Shown piece by piece: positions 8,079 through 15,836 of a stretch of 64,000 nt of DNA (position 1 is its first letter; every line of letters starts with the position of its first letter). This DNA is from Sulfopaludibacter sp035606355 (GTDB lineage Bacteria; Acidobacteriota; Terriglobia; Bryobacterales; Bryobacteraceae): contig DATNFO010000041.1 of NCBI GenBank assembly GCA_035606355.1, positions 124,001 through 188,000 on the forward strand. The letters run 5' to 3'. A program made the translations under genes and the position numbers. The notes under the pieces are model-generated. The model was not told the origin of the DNA, made no database searches, and saw only the letters and a list, made by a program, of their open reading frames with translations.

Positions 8079-8711
8079 ATGATCCATGAGATCCTGCCGG
8101 TGGGGATGCTGCAGTGCAACTGCTCCGTTTTCGGCGACGAAGCCACCCGCGAAGCCATGGTCGTCGATCCCGGCGATGACATCGATGACATTCTCGCCAT
8201 CCTGCAGCGGCACGCTCTGCGCGTCACTGCAATCGTCATCACACACGCGCACATAGATCACATCGGCGGAGCGGCCAAACTGAAAGCCGCTACCGGAGCG
8301 CCCGTCTACATGAATCCCAACGATCATGAGCTTCAGCGCATGATGCCGGTACAAGCCGCATGGCTCGGCGCGGAGACGCCGGAAGCAGTCGACATCGATC
8401 AGCCCGCTAAGGACGGCGATACCCTCACCATCGGCGCGGCCGAGGTCCACGTGCTGCACACGCCCGGGCACACGCAGGGCAGCATCAGCCTGTGGATGCC
8501 ATCGGAAAACAAACTCGTCGCCGGCGACACGCTGTTCCGCGGCAGCATCGGCCGCACGGACCTCCCGGGTGGCGACTCCCACCAGATCCTCCGGTCCATT
8601 CACGAAAAGCTGCTGGCCCTGCCCGGCGACGCCATCGTGATTCCCGGCCATGGCGAAAACACCACCATCGCCCGCGAGAAGCGCACCAATCCGTTTCTCG
8701 CCGGAATGTAA
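8079..8711 (+). CDS. MBL-fold metallo-hydrolase (glyoxalase II / YcbL-like)
   Basis: A 210-residue single-domain metallo-beta-lactamase-fold hydrolase. The metal site is visible: H56-A-H58-I-D60-H61, then HTPGHTQGS, GDTLFRGSIGRTD with the bridging aspartate, and a closing PGHGENTTI. These are the ligands of the glyoxalase II group, which hydrolyses glutathione or similar thioesters. At this length it lacks the separate C-terminal helical domain of classical GloB and is closer to YcbL. The start overlaps no gene, and the stop lies two bases before the GTG of the alcohol dehydrogenase, so the two form an operon, possibly for aldehyde detoxification. The exact substrate cannot be read from the sequence. 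Confidence 0.9.
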   Translation: MIHEILPVGMLQCNCSVFGDEATREAMVVDPGDDIDDILAILQRHALRVTAIVITHAHIDHIGGAAKLKAATGAPVYMNPNDHELQRMMPVQAAWLGAETPEAVDIDQPAKDGDTLTIGAAEVHVLHTPGHTQGSISLWMPSENKLVAGDTLFRGSIGRTDLPGGDSHQILRSIHEKLLALPGDAIVIPGHGENTTIAREKRTNPFLAGM

Positions 8712-8713
8712 CC

Positions 8714-9706
8714 GTGCGCGCGCTGCACACCACGGCCGCGATCCTCAACCGGCCGCGCGGGCCGGTGTCCGTCGAATCGATCCACGTGGGCGACCCCGGT
8801 CCTGGCGAAGTGCTGCTGCGCATGGAAGCGTGCGGCATCTGCCATTCCGACCTCTTCGTCGCGGGGCTCGAACGACTTCCGCTGGCGCCGCTCACGCTCG
8901 GTCACGAAGGCATCGGACGCGTCGAGGCCGTTGGCGAGGGCGTCACGCAATGGCGGCCCGGAGATCGCGCGGGCGTCACGTTTCTCGGCGCCACTTGCGG
9001 CAACTGCGAGTTCTGCGTCAGCGGCCGCGAGCGCTTCTGCCCCAAGCAAACGAATTTCGGCTACACGCTCCACGGGGCGCTTACCGGAGTGATGCACGCG
9101 CCCGCTTCCGCGCTCGTGCGCGTGCCGGAAGAACTCCCGGCAGCGGAAGCCGCACCGCTGTGCTGCGCCGGTTGGACGGCCGCGGGAGCATTGCGCGAAG
9201 CCGGCCTCGCCGCCGGACAATCGCTCGGCATTTTCGGCTTCGGAGGTCTCGGCCACCTCGCGTTGCAGATAGCGAAGGCGCGCGGCTTGCGAACCGGGGT
9301 GGTCGACATCGGCGAAGAAAAGATCGAGGCCGCCCGCACCGCGGGAGCCGAATTCGCCGGACGCACGCTGAAGGAATATGGTGCAGTCGACGCAGCGATT
9401 GTCCTGACCCCCGCGCCTGCCGCTATCCAGCAGGCCTTCCGCTCGCTGCGCCGCAACGGAATCCTGGTGCTGGTGGGCCTCGCCACCACGCAATACGAGC
9501 TACCGCTGGTCGATACGGTTCTCAAGGGAATCGAGATTCGAGGCAGCTACCTGGGCACCCGCGCCGATCTCGAAGAAGTCTTCGCGCTCGCCGCCGCCGG
9601 AACCCTGAAGCCGCAAGTTGAAACCCATGCGCTCGACGAAACCCCCACGCTGCTCGAGCGTCTCCAACGAGGAGAGATCCAAGGCCGCGCCGTAATCCGG
9701 TGGTGA
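8714..9706 (+). CDS. Zinc-dependent alcohol dehydrogenase (MDR superfamily)
   Basis: A 330-residue medium-chain dehydrogenase. The catalytic zinc ligands are recognisable in CGICHSD (C43) and GHEG (H64-E65), and the structural zinc site has four cysteines, C95, C98, C101 and C109, in CGNCEFCVSGRERFC. The nucleotide-binding loop is GIFGFGGLGHLALQIA. It should oxidise alcohols or reduce aldehydes with NAD(P). The GTG at 8714, two bases after the MBL stop, is chosen because homology begins there; the frame stays open upstream only as a shadow of the MBL gene. A palindromic element begins two bases after the TGA stop. Confidence 0.92.
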   Translation: MRALHTTAAILNRPRGPVSVESIHVGDPGPGEVLLRMEACGICHSDLFVAGLERLPLAPLTLGHEGIGRVEAVGEGVTQWRPGDRAGVTFLGATCGNCEFCVSGRERFCPKQTNFGYTLHGALTGVMHAPASALVRVPEELPAAEAAPLCCAGWTAAGALREAGLAAGQSLGIFGFGGLGHLALQIAKARGLRTGVVDIGEEKIEAARTAGAEFAGRTLKEYGAVDAAIVLTPAPAAIQQAFRSLRRNGILVLVGLATTQYELPLVDTVLKGIEIRGSYLGTRADLEEVFALAAAGTLKPQVETHALDETPTLLERLQRGEIQGRAVIRW

Positions 9707-9707
9707 A

Positions 9708-9772
9708 GGTAGCGACCGGTCTCCTGACCGGTTGCAGGCGAGCGCAGCTCGCCCAGCCGCGCCTTGCGCGCG
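9708..9772 (+). repeat. 3'-end palindromic element, copy 1
   Basis: This begins GGTAGCGACCGGTCTCC immediately after the alcohol dehydrogenase stop. It contains complementary arms (ACCGGT...ACCGGT) and a second hairpin, GGCGAGC..GCTCGCC. The same block recurs at 9846. Between the copies (9773-9845) nothing recognisable is seen. Confidence 0.8.
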
Positions 9773-9845
9773 GCACGACAGGAAGGATTCCCGTCGTCGC
9801 GTTTCGGGATCAAACTAGTGGCTTGCTTTTCAGAGTACGCCAGGG

Positions 9846-9950
9846 CGGTAGCGACCGGTCTCCTGACGGTCTCCAGACCGGTTGCAGGCGAGCGCAGCTC
9901 GCCCGGGCGCGCCTTGCGCGCCTGGTACCGGCCGGGAGGCCGGCACCTAC
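9846..9950 (+). repeat. 3'-end palindromic element, copy 2 (longer)
   Basis: This repeats the first copy (GGTAGCGACCGGTCTCC, GGTTGCAGGCGAGCGCAGC) and adds GCGCGCCTGGTACCGGCC...GGCCGGCACCTAC. The added part matches the palindromes at 20183 and 41968. Together with copy 1 it fills most of the 261-base gap before the acetyl-CoA synthetase gene; no gene is seen here. Confidence 0.8.
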
Positions 9951-9967
9951 TTTGATACCATGCACGC

Positions 9968-11899
9968 ATGGCCTCTCCCAACGTCTACCCGCCTAGCCGG
10001 GAGTTTGTCTCCAGAGCCCACGTTCAAGGCATACAGGGCTACCGTGAGCTCTATGACCGAGCCGCGGAAAAGCCCGAGGAATTCTGGGGCGAGCTCGCGG
10101 AGAAAGAGCTCTCCTGGTTTTCGAAATTCTCCCACGTCTTCGAATGGAATCCGCCCTTCGCCAAGTGGTTCGCCGGTGGCAAGCTCAATGCGTCCTACAA
10201 CTGCCTGGACCGCCACCTGGCCACGCCGCGCAGGAACAAAACAGCGATTCTCTGGGAAGGCGAGCCCGGCGACCAGCGCCAGATTTCCTACCAGGAACTG
10301 CACCGCCTGGTGTGCCGCTTCGCCAACGTGCTCAAAGCGCGCGGCCTCAAAGCGGGCGACCGCGCCATCGTCTACATGGGCATGGTGCCCGAGCTTCCCA
10401 TCGCGCTGCTGGCCTGCGCCCGCCTCGGCGTCATTCACAGCGTCGTCTTCGGCGGCTTCTCGGCCGAAGCGCTCAAAGCCCGCATACAGGACCTGCAGGC
10501 GCAAGTCGTCATCACCTGCGATGGCGCGTGGCGGCGCGGGCGCGAAGTGCCGCTCAAAGCCGCCGTCGATGACTCCCTCACCGATTGCCCCAGCGTCAAG
10601 GACGTCATCGTCTACAAGCGCACCGGCGGCCCGATCAACATGAAGGACGGCCGCGACCATTGGTGGCACGATCTCGACGCCGCCGCCGGCGACGACTGCC
10701 CCGCCGAGCCGCTCGATAGCGAGCATCCGCTTTACGTCCTCTACACCTCGGGCACCACCGGCAAACCGAAAGGTATCGTTCACACCACCGCCGGTTATCT
10801 TCTCGGCACGATTATGACGATGAAGTGGGTCTTCGACCTGCGCGACGAAGACATCTATTGGTGCACCGCCGACATCGGCTGGGTCACGGGCCACAGCTAC
10901 ATCGTCTATGGACCGCTCGCCGCCGGCGCCACCAGCATGATGTATGAAGGCGCGCCGGATTTTCCGCAGCCCGACCGCTTCTGGAGCCTCATCGAAAAAT
11001 ATCGCGTCAACATCTTCTACACGTCGCCCACCGCTATCCGCGCGTTCATCAAGCAGGGCGACCAGTGGCCCAATGCGCACGATCTTTCCAGCCTGCGCCT
11101 GCTCGGTAGCGTCGGCGAGCCCATCAATCCCGCAGCGTGGGAGTGGTATTACAAGACCATCGGCAAGGAGCGCTGCCCCATTGTCGATACGTGGTGGCAA
11201 ACCGAAACGGGCGCCATCATGATCGCGCCGATGCCTGGCGCAGTGCCTGCCAAGCCGGGGTCCGGCACGCTGCCGATGCCCGGCATTCTGGCTGACATCG
11301 TCGATCTGCAAGGGCGGCCTGTAGAAGCGAATCGCGAAGGGTTCCTCATCATCCGCCGCCCGTGGCCCAGCATGGCGCGCACATTGTGGGGAGATCCCGA
11401 ACGCTACAAGCAAACGTATTGGGAGCGCATCGAAGGCGTCTATATGACCGGCGATGCGGCACGCCGCGATGAAGACGGCTACTTCTGGATTCTCGGCCGC
11501 ATCGACGACGTGATGAACGTCAGCGGGCATCGCCTCAGCACGATGGAGATCGAGTCCGCGCTGGTGCGGCATCCCGCGGTCGCCGAAGCGGCTGTGGTCG
11601 GCAAGCCGCACGAGATCACCGGCCAGGCGGTCGCATGCTTCGTCACACTGAAGAAGGGCGACTGGAATCATGAGCAGCTTTCCGAAGAACTGCGTAAGTG
11701 GGTCGCGAAGGAAATCGGAAGCTTCGCCCGGCCGGAACAGATCCGCTTCACCGACGCGCTGCCGAAAACGCGCAGCGGCAAAATCATGCGCCGCCTGCTG
11801 CGTGAGATCGTCACATCGAACTCCGTAACGGGCGATGTCACGACGCTCGAAGATCTCTCCGTAGTAACGCGGCTGGCCGCGCAAAACGACGAGGATTAG
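9968..11899 (+). CDS. acsA: Acetyl-CoA synthetase
   Basis: A 643-residue AMP-forming acyl-CoA synthetase, the usual length for Acs, making acetyl-CoA from acetate, ATP and CoA in the cytoplasm. The adenylation loop TSGTTGKPKG is at residues 260-269, the WWQTETG motif lies in the middle, the hinge and SGHRLSTMEIESALV follow, and the C-terminal PKTRSGKIMRR contains catalytic K605. In many bacteria that lysine is acetylated to switch the enzyme off. The ATG at 9968 sits just after the palindromic element; no clear Shine-Dalgarno sequence precedes it. The gene appears to be transcribed alone. Confidence 0.95.
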   Translation: MASPNVYPPSREFVSRAHVQGIQGYRELYDRAAEKPEEFWGELAEKELSWFSKFSHVFEWNPPFAKWFAGGKLNASYNCLDRHLATPRRNKTAILWEGEPGDQRQISYQELHRLVCRFANVLKARGLKAGDRAIVYMGMVPELPIALLACARLGVIHSVVFGGFSAEALKARIQDLQAQVVITCDGAWRRGREVPLKAAVDDSLTDCPSVKDVIVYKRTGGPINMKDGRDHWWHDLDAAAGDDCPAEPLDSEHPLYVLYTSGTTGKPKGIVHTTAGYLLGTIMTMKWVFDLRDEDIYWCTADIGWVTGHSYIVYGPLAAGATSMMYEGAPDFPQPDRFWSLIEKYRVNIFYTSPTAIRAFIKQGDQWPNAHDLSSLRLLGSVGEPINPAAWEWYYKTIGKERCPIVDTWWQTETGAIMIAPMPGAVPAKPGSGTLPMPGILADIVDLQGRPVEANREGFLIIRRPWPSMARTLWGDPERYKQTYWERIEGVYMTGDAARRDEDGYFWILGRIDDVMNVSGHRLSTMEIESALVRHPAVAEAAVVGKPHEITGQAVACFVTLKKGDWNHEQLSEELRKWVAKEIGSFARPEQIRFTDALPKTRSGKIMRRLLREIVTSNSVTGDVTTLEDLSVVTRLAAQNDED

Positions 11900-11986
11900 G
11901 CGTCACAGATGAAACGAAATTAACGGCAGCCCCCGAAACATGCGGTTTTTGAAATGCATCTTTACATGCGGAGGGAATTGGCAGCT

Positions 11987-12280
11987 ATGTTACGCAAAGC
12001 ACTTCTCACTACGGTGTTCGGAGCCGCGCTGGCCGTAATTCCGGCATCGGCGCAAGTGTACGTTCGCATCGGACCGCCGCATCCTCAGGTGGAGCGCCGC
12101 ATCCCGGCTCCCGGACCGGGCTACGTGTGGACACCCGGTTATCATCGCTGGGACGGCAATGCTTACGTTTGGGTGCCCGGCACGTGGGTGCGTCCGCCGC
12201 GTCCTCGTGCGCATTGGGTCGCGGGCCACTGGCGGCACCAGCGTCGGGGCTGGGTTTTTATCGAAGGTCACTGGCGGTAA
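11987..12280 (+). CDS. Small secreted WxxGxW/YxWxxG-repeat protein
   Basis: A 97-residue protein with an N-terminal signal peptide (MLRKALLTTVFGAALAV then PASAQ, cleavage after Ala-Gln likely). The mature part is made of aromatic-glycine repeats: GYVWTPGYHRW, AYVWVPGTWV, HWVAGHWRH and GWVFIEGHWR. Such YxWxxG/WxxGxW repeat proteins are common in the acidobacterial and proteobacterial periplasm or surface; their function is not established. ATG 11987 is chosen over ATGs at 11954 and 11966 because GGAGGG at 11970-11975 lies 11 bases upstream and the signal peptide then starts cleanly. A terminator follows. Confidence 0.85.
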   Translation: MLRKALLTTVFGAALAVIPASAQVYVRIGPPHPQVERRIPAPGPGYVWTPGYHRWDGNAYVWVPGTWVRPPRPRAHWVAGHWRHQRRGWVFIEGHWR

Positions 12281-12291
12281 ACAACGATCTC

Positions 12292-12321
12292 GGGGCAGGC
12301 GGTTGTCGTCTGCCCTTTTTT
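12292..12321 (+). terminator. Intrinsic terminator after the WxxGxW-repeat gene
   Basis: GGGCAG at 12293-12298 pairs with CTGCCC at 12310-12315 across an 11-base loop, followed directly by six T residues (12316-12321). Confidence 0.85.
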
Positions 12322-12333
12322 GCTCATTATAAT

Positions 12334-12369
12334 TTGTTTTGACAAAACAACACTTATACCTGTATAAGT
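12334..12369 (+). promoter_or_regulatory. Promoter overlapped by two palindromic operators, before the MarR gene
   Basis: TTGACA at 12339-12344 and TATAAG at 12363-12368 form a near-consensus promoter with an 18-base spacer. Each box lies inside its own palindrome: TTGTTTTG-A-CAAAACAA at 12334-12350 and ACTTATAC-CT-GTATAAGT at 12352-12369. The predicted transcription start falls at about 12375, the GTG of the MarR gene, so the mRNA may be leaderless. Binding to either palindrome would block RNA polymerase, consistent with MarR autorepression. Confidence 0.8.
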
Positions 12370-12374
12370 AGATT

Positions 12375-12851
12375 GTGGCCGAATCCGGGGTTGAAATTCT
12401 CCTTCGCTGCTATCCGAAAATCTATTTTGTATGCCATCGCCGCCATATACGGGACGCCGGCACGGGAACGGTTTTGAGTTCGCATCAGGCAGGGGTGATC
12501 GATCATCTCGACGGCATCGAGGGCACTTCCGTCGCGGAGCTTGCGAAACACATGGGTGTCACCGCTTCGACGATGTCGCTGATGATCGACCGCCTGGAAC
12601 GCGGCGGTTACGCGCACCGCGATCTCAATCCGAAGGACCGGCGCCGCGTGGATGTGCGCCTCACGGTGGATGGCATACGCGTCAAAGAGCAACAGAAAGT
12701 GCTGGAGCCGCAGCTCGTCGAGATGCTGTTGTCGCGCCTCCAGCCGGAAGAATTGGACACGGCTTTGCGCGGCATGGAACTGCTGGCGGCGGCCGCGACG
12801 GACATGATCGAGTCGGGCGGCGTCAGCGCCTTTTGGAGGCAAACGTTATGA
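12375..12851 (+). CDS. MarR-family transcriptional regulator
   Basis: A 158-residue winged-helix protein. The helix-turn-helix is in TSVAELAKHMGVTASTMSLM (about residues 50-70), followed by IDRLERGGYAHRDLNPKDRR with the Asp-Arg-Arg of the MarR wing. MarR dimers usually bind inverted repeats near their own promoter and release on binding small phenolics, oxidants or metals. GTG 12375 is the only usable start: an in-frame TAG lies at 12369-12371, and no Shine-Dalgarno sequence fits between it and the -10 box. The stop overlaps the next gene (ATGA), so the regulator heads a three-gene operon. Its ligand is unknown. Confidence 0.9.
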   Translation: MAESGVEILLRCYPKIYFVCHRRHIRDAGTGTVLSSHQAGVIDHLDGIEGTSVAELAKHMGVTASTMSLMIDRLERGGYAHRDLNPKDRRRVDVRLTVDGIRVKEQQKVLEPQLVEMLLSRLQPEELDTALRGMELLAAAATDMIESGGVSAFWRQTL

Positions 12852-13345
12852 AGTGGGTCCTGCTCACCGCAGGTATTCTTGCGCTGCTCATTGTTATTGC
12901 CTGCGCGGTCGGCGCAATGCTGCCGGCGCGCCACCAACTGACGCGGGTCGTTCGACTCGCTGCATCGCCCGATGCGGTGTATGCGCTTTATGCGGGTCCT
13001 CCGGATTGGCGAGGCGTGAAGAAGTACGGCGACCTCCCGGACGCCGGCGGCAAGAAGCGCTGGTGGGAGGACGATGGGCACGGCGGCAAGATCACCTACG
13101 AACTTGTCGAGGCTGTTCCGGCTCGCCGCAGGGTGACGCGGATCGCCGATGAGAAGCTTCCCTACGGCGGCACGTGGACTTTCGAAGTGACGCCCGATGG
13201 CACGGGCAGCGCCGTGCGCATCACCGAAGACGGCATCGTGCATAATGTGTTCTTCCGGTTCATGGCACGGTTTATTTTTGGTTACGAAGCCAGCATCAGC
13301 AACGTGCTGAAGAGCCTGACGGCGAAATTCGGAGGAGTGGCGTAA
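12848..13345 (+). CDS. Membrane-anchored SRPBCC-family protein
   Basis: A 165-residue protein with one N-terminal membrane helix (VLLTAGILALLIVIACAVGA) and then a START/SRPBCC-like lipid- or ligand-binding fold. Supporting features are the N-terminal strand RVVRLAASPDAVYALYAGP, the middle ITYELVEAVPARRRVTRIA, and the final long helix FRFMARFIFGYEASISNVLK. Family members bind hydrophobic ligands in a central cavity; the ligand here is unknown. ATG 12848 overlaps the MarR stop, which fixes the start and indicates translational coupling. Its own stop overlaps the start of the next gene by one base. Confidence 0.8.
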   Translation: MKWVLLTAGILALLIVIACAVGAMLPARHQLTRVVRLAASPDAVYALYAGPPDWRGVKKYGDLPDAGGKKRWWEDDGHGGKITYELVEAVPARRRVTRIADEKLPYGGTWTFEVTPDGTGSAVRITEDGIVHNVFFRFMARFIFGYEASISNVLKSLTAKFGGVA

Positions 13346-13959
13346 TGGGTCAGGAACTCGAATGCAAGATGCGCGACGGAAAACGCGCGCAGACCGGCAC
13401 CGCGCAACTGGAGAGCGACTATCTCATGTTTCGCGGCACGGACCGGCTGAAGATTCTCTTTAACGAGATGACGAAGGTGGAGGCGGCGGAAGGGATTCTG
13501 CATATCGAGCACGCGCGCGGCGAAGTGGATTTCGAACTGGGCGCGGCGGCGGAACGGTGGGCAAACAAAATCCTGCATCCGCCGACGCGGCTGGATAAGC
13601 TCGGCGTGAAATCAGGAACCTCGGTTCGTGTGGACCCGGAGTTTGACCCCGCCTTTCTGGCGGAACTCACGGCGGCGGGCGCGGCGATCAACGCGAAGGG
13701 TCCGGCCGACCTGGTGTTCCTCGGCGCACAGCGTCTTTCCGATCTCCGCATCCTGCCCACGGTCGCCAAGCTCGCTAAACAGTCGGGCGCGGTTTGGGTG
13801 GTGTATCCGAAGGGGCTTAGGGAAATCCGCGAGATCGACGTCATCGAGCGCGGCCGGAAAGCGGGGCTGAAGGACGTGAAAGTGGCTGCTTTTTCACCCA
13901 CACAAACCGCGCTTAAGTTCGTGGTTCCACTCGTCAAGCGGGCGAAGGGCGGTAAGTAG
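13345..13959 (+). CDS. Protein with a DUF3052-like C-terminal half
   Basis: A 204-residue soluble protein. The N-terminal 80 residues (MGQELECKMRDGKRAQTGTA onward) resemble a small beta-rich module with LESDYLMFRGTDR. The C-terminal half, from KLGVKSGTSVRV to LKFVVP, has the order of elements I associate with DUF3052: KLG-x-K-x-G, a central strand ADLVFLGAQ, WVVYPKG and a final FSPTQTALKF. No catalytic residues can be pointed out and no function is known. It is the last gene of the MarR operon, overlapping its neighbour by one base, so it should be co-regulated with the SRPBCC protein. Confidence 0.7.
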   Translation: MGQELECKMRDGKRAQTGTAQLESDYLMFRGTDRLKILFNEMTKVEAAEGILHIEHARGEVDFELGAAAERWANKILHPPTRLDKLGVKSGTSVRVDPEFDPAFLAELTAAGAAINAKGPADLVFLGAQRLSDLRILPTVAKLAKQSGAVWVVYPKGLREIREIDVIERGRKAGLKDVKVAAFSPTQTALKFVVPLVKRAKGGK

Positions 13960-14038
13960 GCGGCAGCGTACCCGCCGGCTATTGTCTTTTTGATAAGATT
14001 TAGGATGCCGAAGGGCGTTTCTCACTCACGCTGCCCCT

Positions 14039-15649
14039 ATGCCTGCAAGTTTGCCGTTCGCGCTTCTCGCGTCCCGCTCAGCCAGTCAACGGCTAGTGCA
14101 GGGACTCTTCGATAAATCGTTCGCCGGAATCCACCAGCTCGCGTGGTTCGACTGGGCGATGCTCATTCCGTATTTCACGGTGCTCGTGATCCTGTCGATT
14201 TACGGGATTCACCGTTACGAGACCATCCGCACGTACTTCAAGCATCGAAAGAATGCGACGACTGAACCGCGGGTGCGTTTCGACCGGCTGCCGCCGGTGA
14301 CGATACAGCTTCCGCTGTATAACGAGCGCTACGTGGTGGAACGGCTGATCGAAGAATGCTTGAAGATGGAATATCCGAAAGAGCTGCTGCAGATACAGGT
14401 TTTGGACGATTCCACCGACGATACGGCGCCGTTCGCCGAAGCGCTGGTGGAGCGTTACCGCAACATCGGCTACCCGATCGAATATCACCACCGCAGCAAC
14501 CGGCACGGTTACAAAGCCGGCGCTCTACAGGAAGGCTTGAAGACGGCGACCGGTGAATTCGTCGCGGTGTTCGACGCCGATTTCTGCCCGCCTGCCGAGT
14601 TTCTGCTGAAGACGGTGGACTACTTCGCGGATCCGAAAGTCGGCGTGGTGCAGACGCGCTGGAGCTATCTCAACCGCGATTACAATTTCCTGACGGAAGT
14701 GGAAGCCATGCTGCTGGACGGCCACTTCATTCTGGAGCACGGGGCACGGTCGCGGGCGGGGTACTTCTTCAACTTCAACGGGACGGCCGGGATCCTGCGC
14801 AAGAGCATGATCGACGATGCCGGCGGGTGGCAGCACGATACGCTGACGGAAGATTCGGACCTCAGCTATCGCGCGCAACTCAAGGGCTGGCGGTTTGTGT
14901 ATCTGCCCGGGCTGGATTGCCCGTCGGAATTGCCGGTGGAGATGCACGGGTTTCAGGTGCAGCAATCGCGCTGGGCGAAGGGCTTGACGCAGGTCGCCAA
15001 GAAACTGCTGCCGGCGATTCTGAAGGCGGACGTGCCGAAGCGCGTGAAAGCCGAAGCCTTCCTGCATCTGACGCCCAACATTTCCTATCCGCTGATGATC
15101 GTGGTTTCCGCGTTGATGCTGCCTGTGATGATCGTCCGGTTCTATATGGGCGTTTGGCAGATGCTGTTTCTGGATCTGCCGCTGATTGCCGCGTCCTTCT
15201 GGTCGATCTCGTTGTTTTATGTGGTGGCGCAGCGCGAGTTATACCCGAAGAATTGGAAGCGCGCCATCCTGATGCTGCCGATGCTGATGGCGGTGGGCGT
15301 GGGGCTTACCATCATCAATACGCGGGCCGTTCTGGAAGCGCTATTCGGGGTGGAAACGGCGTTCGCGCGTACGCCCAAGTACGCGATCGGCGACAAGATC
15401 GTGAAGCTGGAAGCCAAGAAGTACCGGCGGCGCAGCGGCTGGCTGCCGTATGCGGAGATCGGCGTGGGCACTTACTTTGTGGGCATGATTGTGTTCGCGG
15501 CGCAGACGTATAACTTCTTCGCGATTCCGTTCCTGTTCCTGTTTGTCGCGGGGTATTACTGGGCGGGGTTCGGCACCCTATATCAGGAACACCAGACCCG
15601 GCTGGCGTGGCTGAAGCAGAGCAAACTGGCAGTCGCGCGCCAGGCGTAA
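14039..15649 (+). CDS. Processive family 2 glycosyltransferase, membrane-bound (cellulose-synthase-like)
   Basis: A 536-residue GT2 enzyme. The N-terminal helix around residues 41-58 (MLIPYFTVLVILSIYGIH) is followed by a GT-A domain with LDDSTDDT, the metal-binding AVFDADFCPP, TEDSDLSYRAQLKGW and the product-binding QQSRWAKG: the D, D, TED, QxxRW set of processive synthases. Several C-terminal helices complete a transmembrane channel. It should polymerise or transfer sugars across the inner membrane. It lacks a PilZ domain, and no BcsB-like partner is adjacent, so cellulose itself is not implied. The 79 bases upstream hold no clear ribosome-binding site. A dispersed repeat follows the stop. 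Confidence 0.88.
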   Translation: MPASLPFALLASRSASQRLVQGLFDKSFAGIHQLAWFDWAMLIPYFTVLVILSIYGIHRYETIRTYFKHRKNATTEPRVRFDRLPPVTIQLPLYNERYVVERLIEECLKMEYPKELLQIQVLDDSTDDTAPFAEALVERYRNIGYPIEYHHRSNRHGYKAGALQEGLKTATGEFVAVFDADFCPPAEFLLKTVDYFADPKVGVVQTRWSYLNRDYNFLTEVEAMLLDGHFILEHGARSRAGYFFNFNGTAGILRKSMIDDAGGWQHDTLTEDSDLSYRAQLKGWRFVYLPGLDCPSELPVEMHGFQVQQSRWAKGLTQVAKKLLPAILKADVPKRVKAEAFLHLTPNISYPLMIVVSALMLPVMIVRFYMGVWQMLFLDLPLIAASFWSISLFYVVAQRELYPKNWKRAILMLPMLMAVGVGLTIINTRAVLEALFGVETAFARTPKYAIGDKIVKLEAKKYRRRSGWLPYAEIGVGTYFVGMIVFAAQTYNFFAIPFLFLFVAGYYWAGFGTLYQEHQTRLAWLKQSKLAVARQA

Positions 15650-15658
15650 CGCGTAAAG

Positions 15659-15836
15659 ACTTCACCGCAGAGGCGCGGAGAGCGCAGAGGTCCGCAGAGG
15701 AAAGCGGGAAGGCTTCGCCGCTGAGGCACGGAGACGCTGAGGAGGCTTAGAGAGTGCGCGCTGGGGCGATGGGCTTTCTCTGCGGTGAAGCGTTTGCTTC
15801 TGCGGTGAAGCGTTTGCTTCTGCGGTGAGCTCTTTG
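15659..15836. repeat. CGCAGAGG-type dispersed intergenic repeat with inverted ends and a tandem triplet
   Basis: CTTCACCGCAGAG near 15660 is inverted as CTCTGCGGTGAAG near 15779, and TCTGCGGTGA is repeated three times in tandem at about 15780-15828 (TCTGCGGTGAAGCGTTTGCT units). The left arm also contains GGCGCGGAGAGCGCAGAGG. The element fills the whole 187-base gap between the convergent GT2 and endonuclease/exonuclease genes. Confidence 0.8.

Noticed and set aside
9708..9950. Two similar blocks considered as a CRISPR array
   Set aside because: Only two copies, of unequal length, with internal palindromes and no regular spacers or cas genes.
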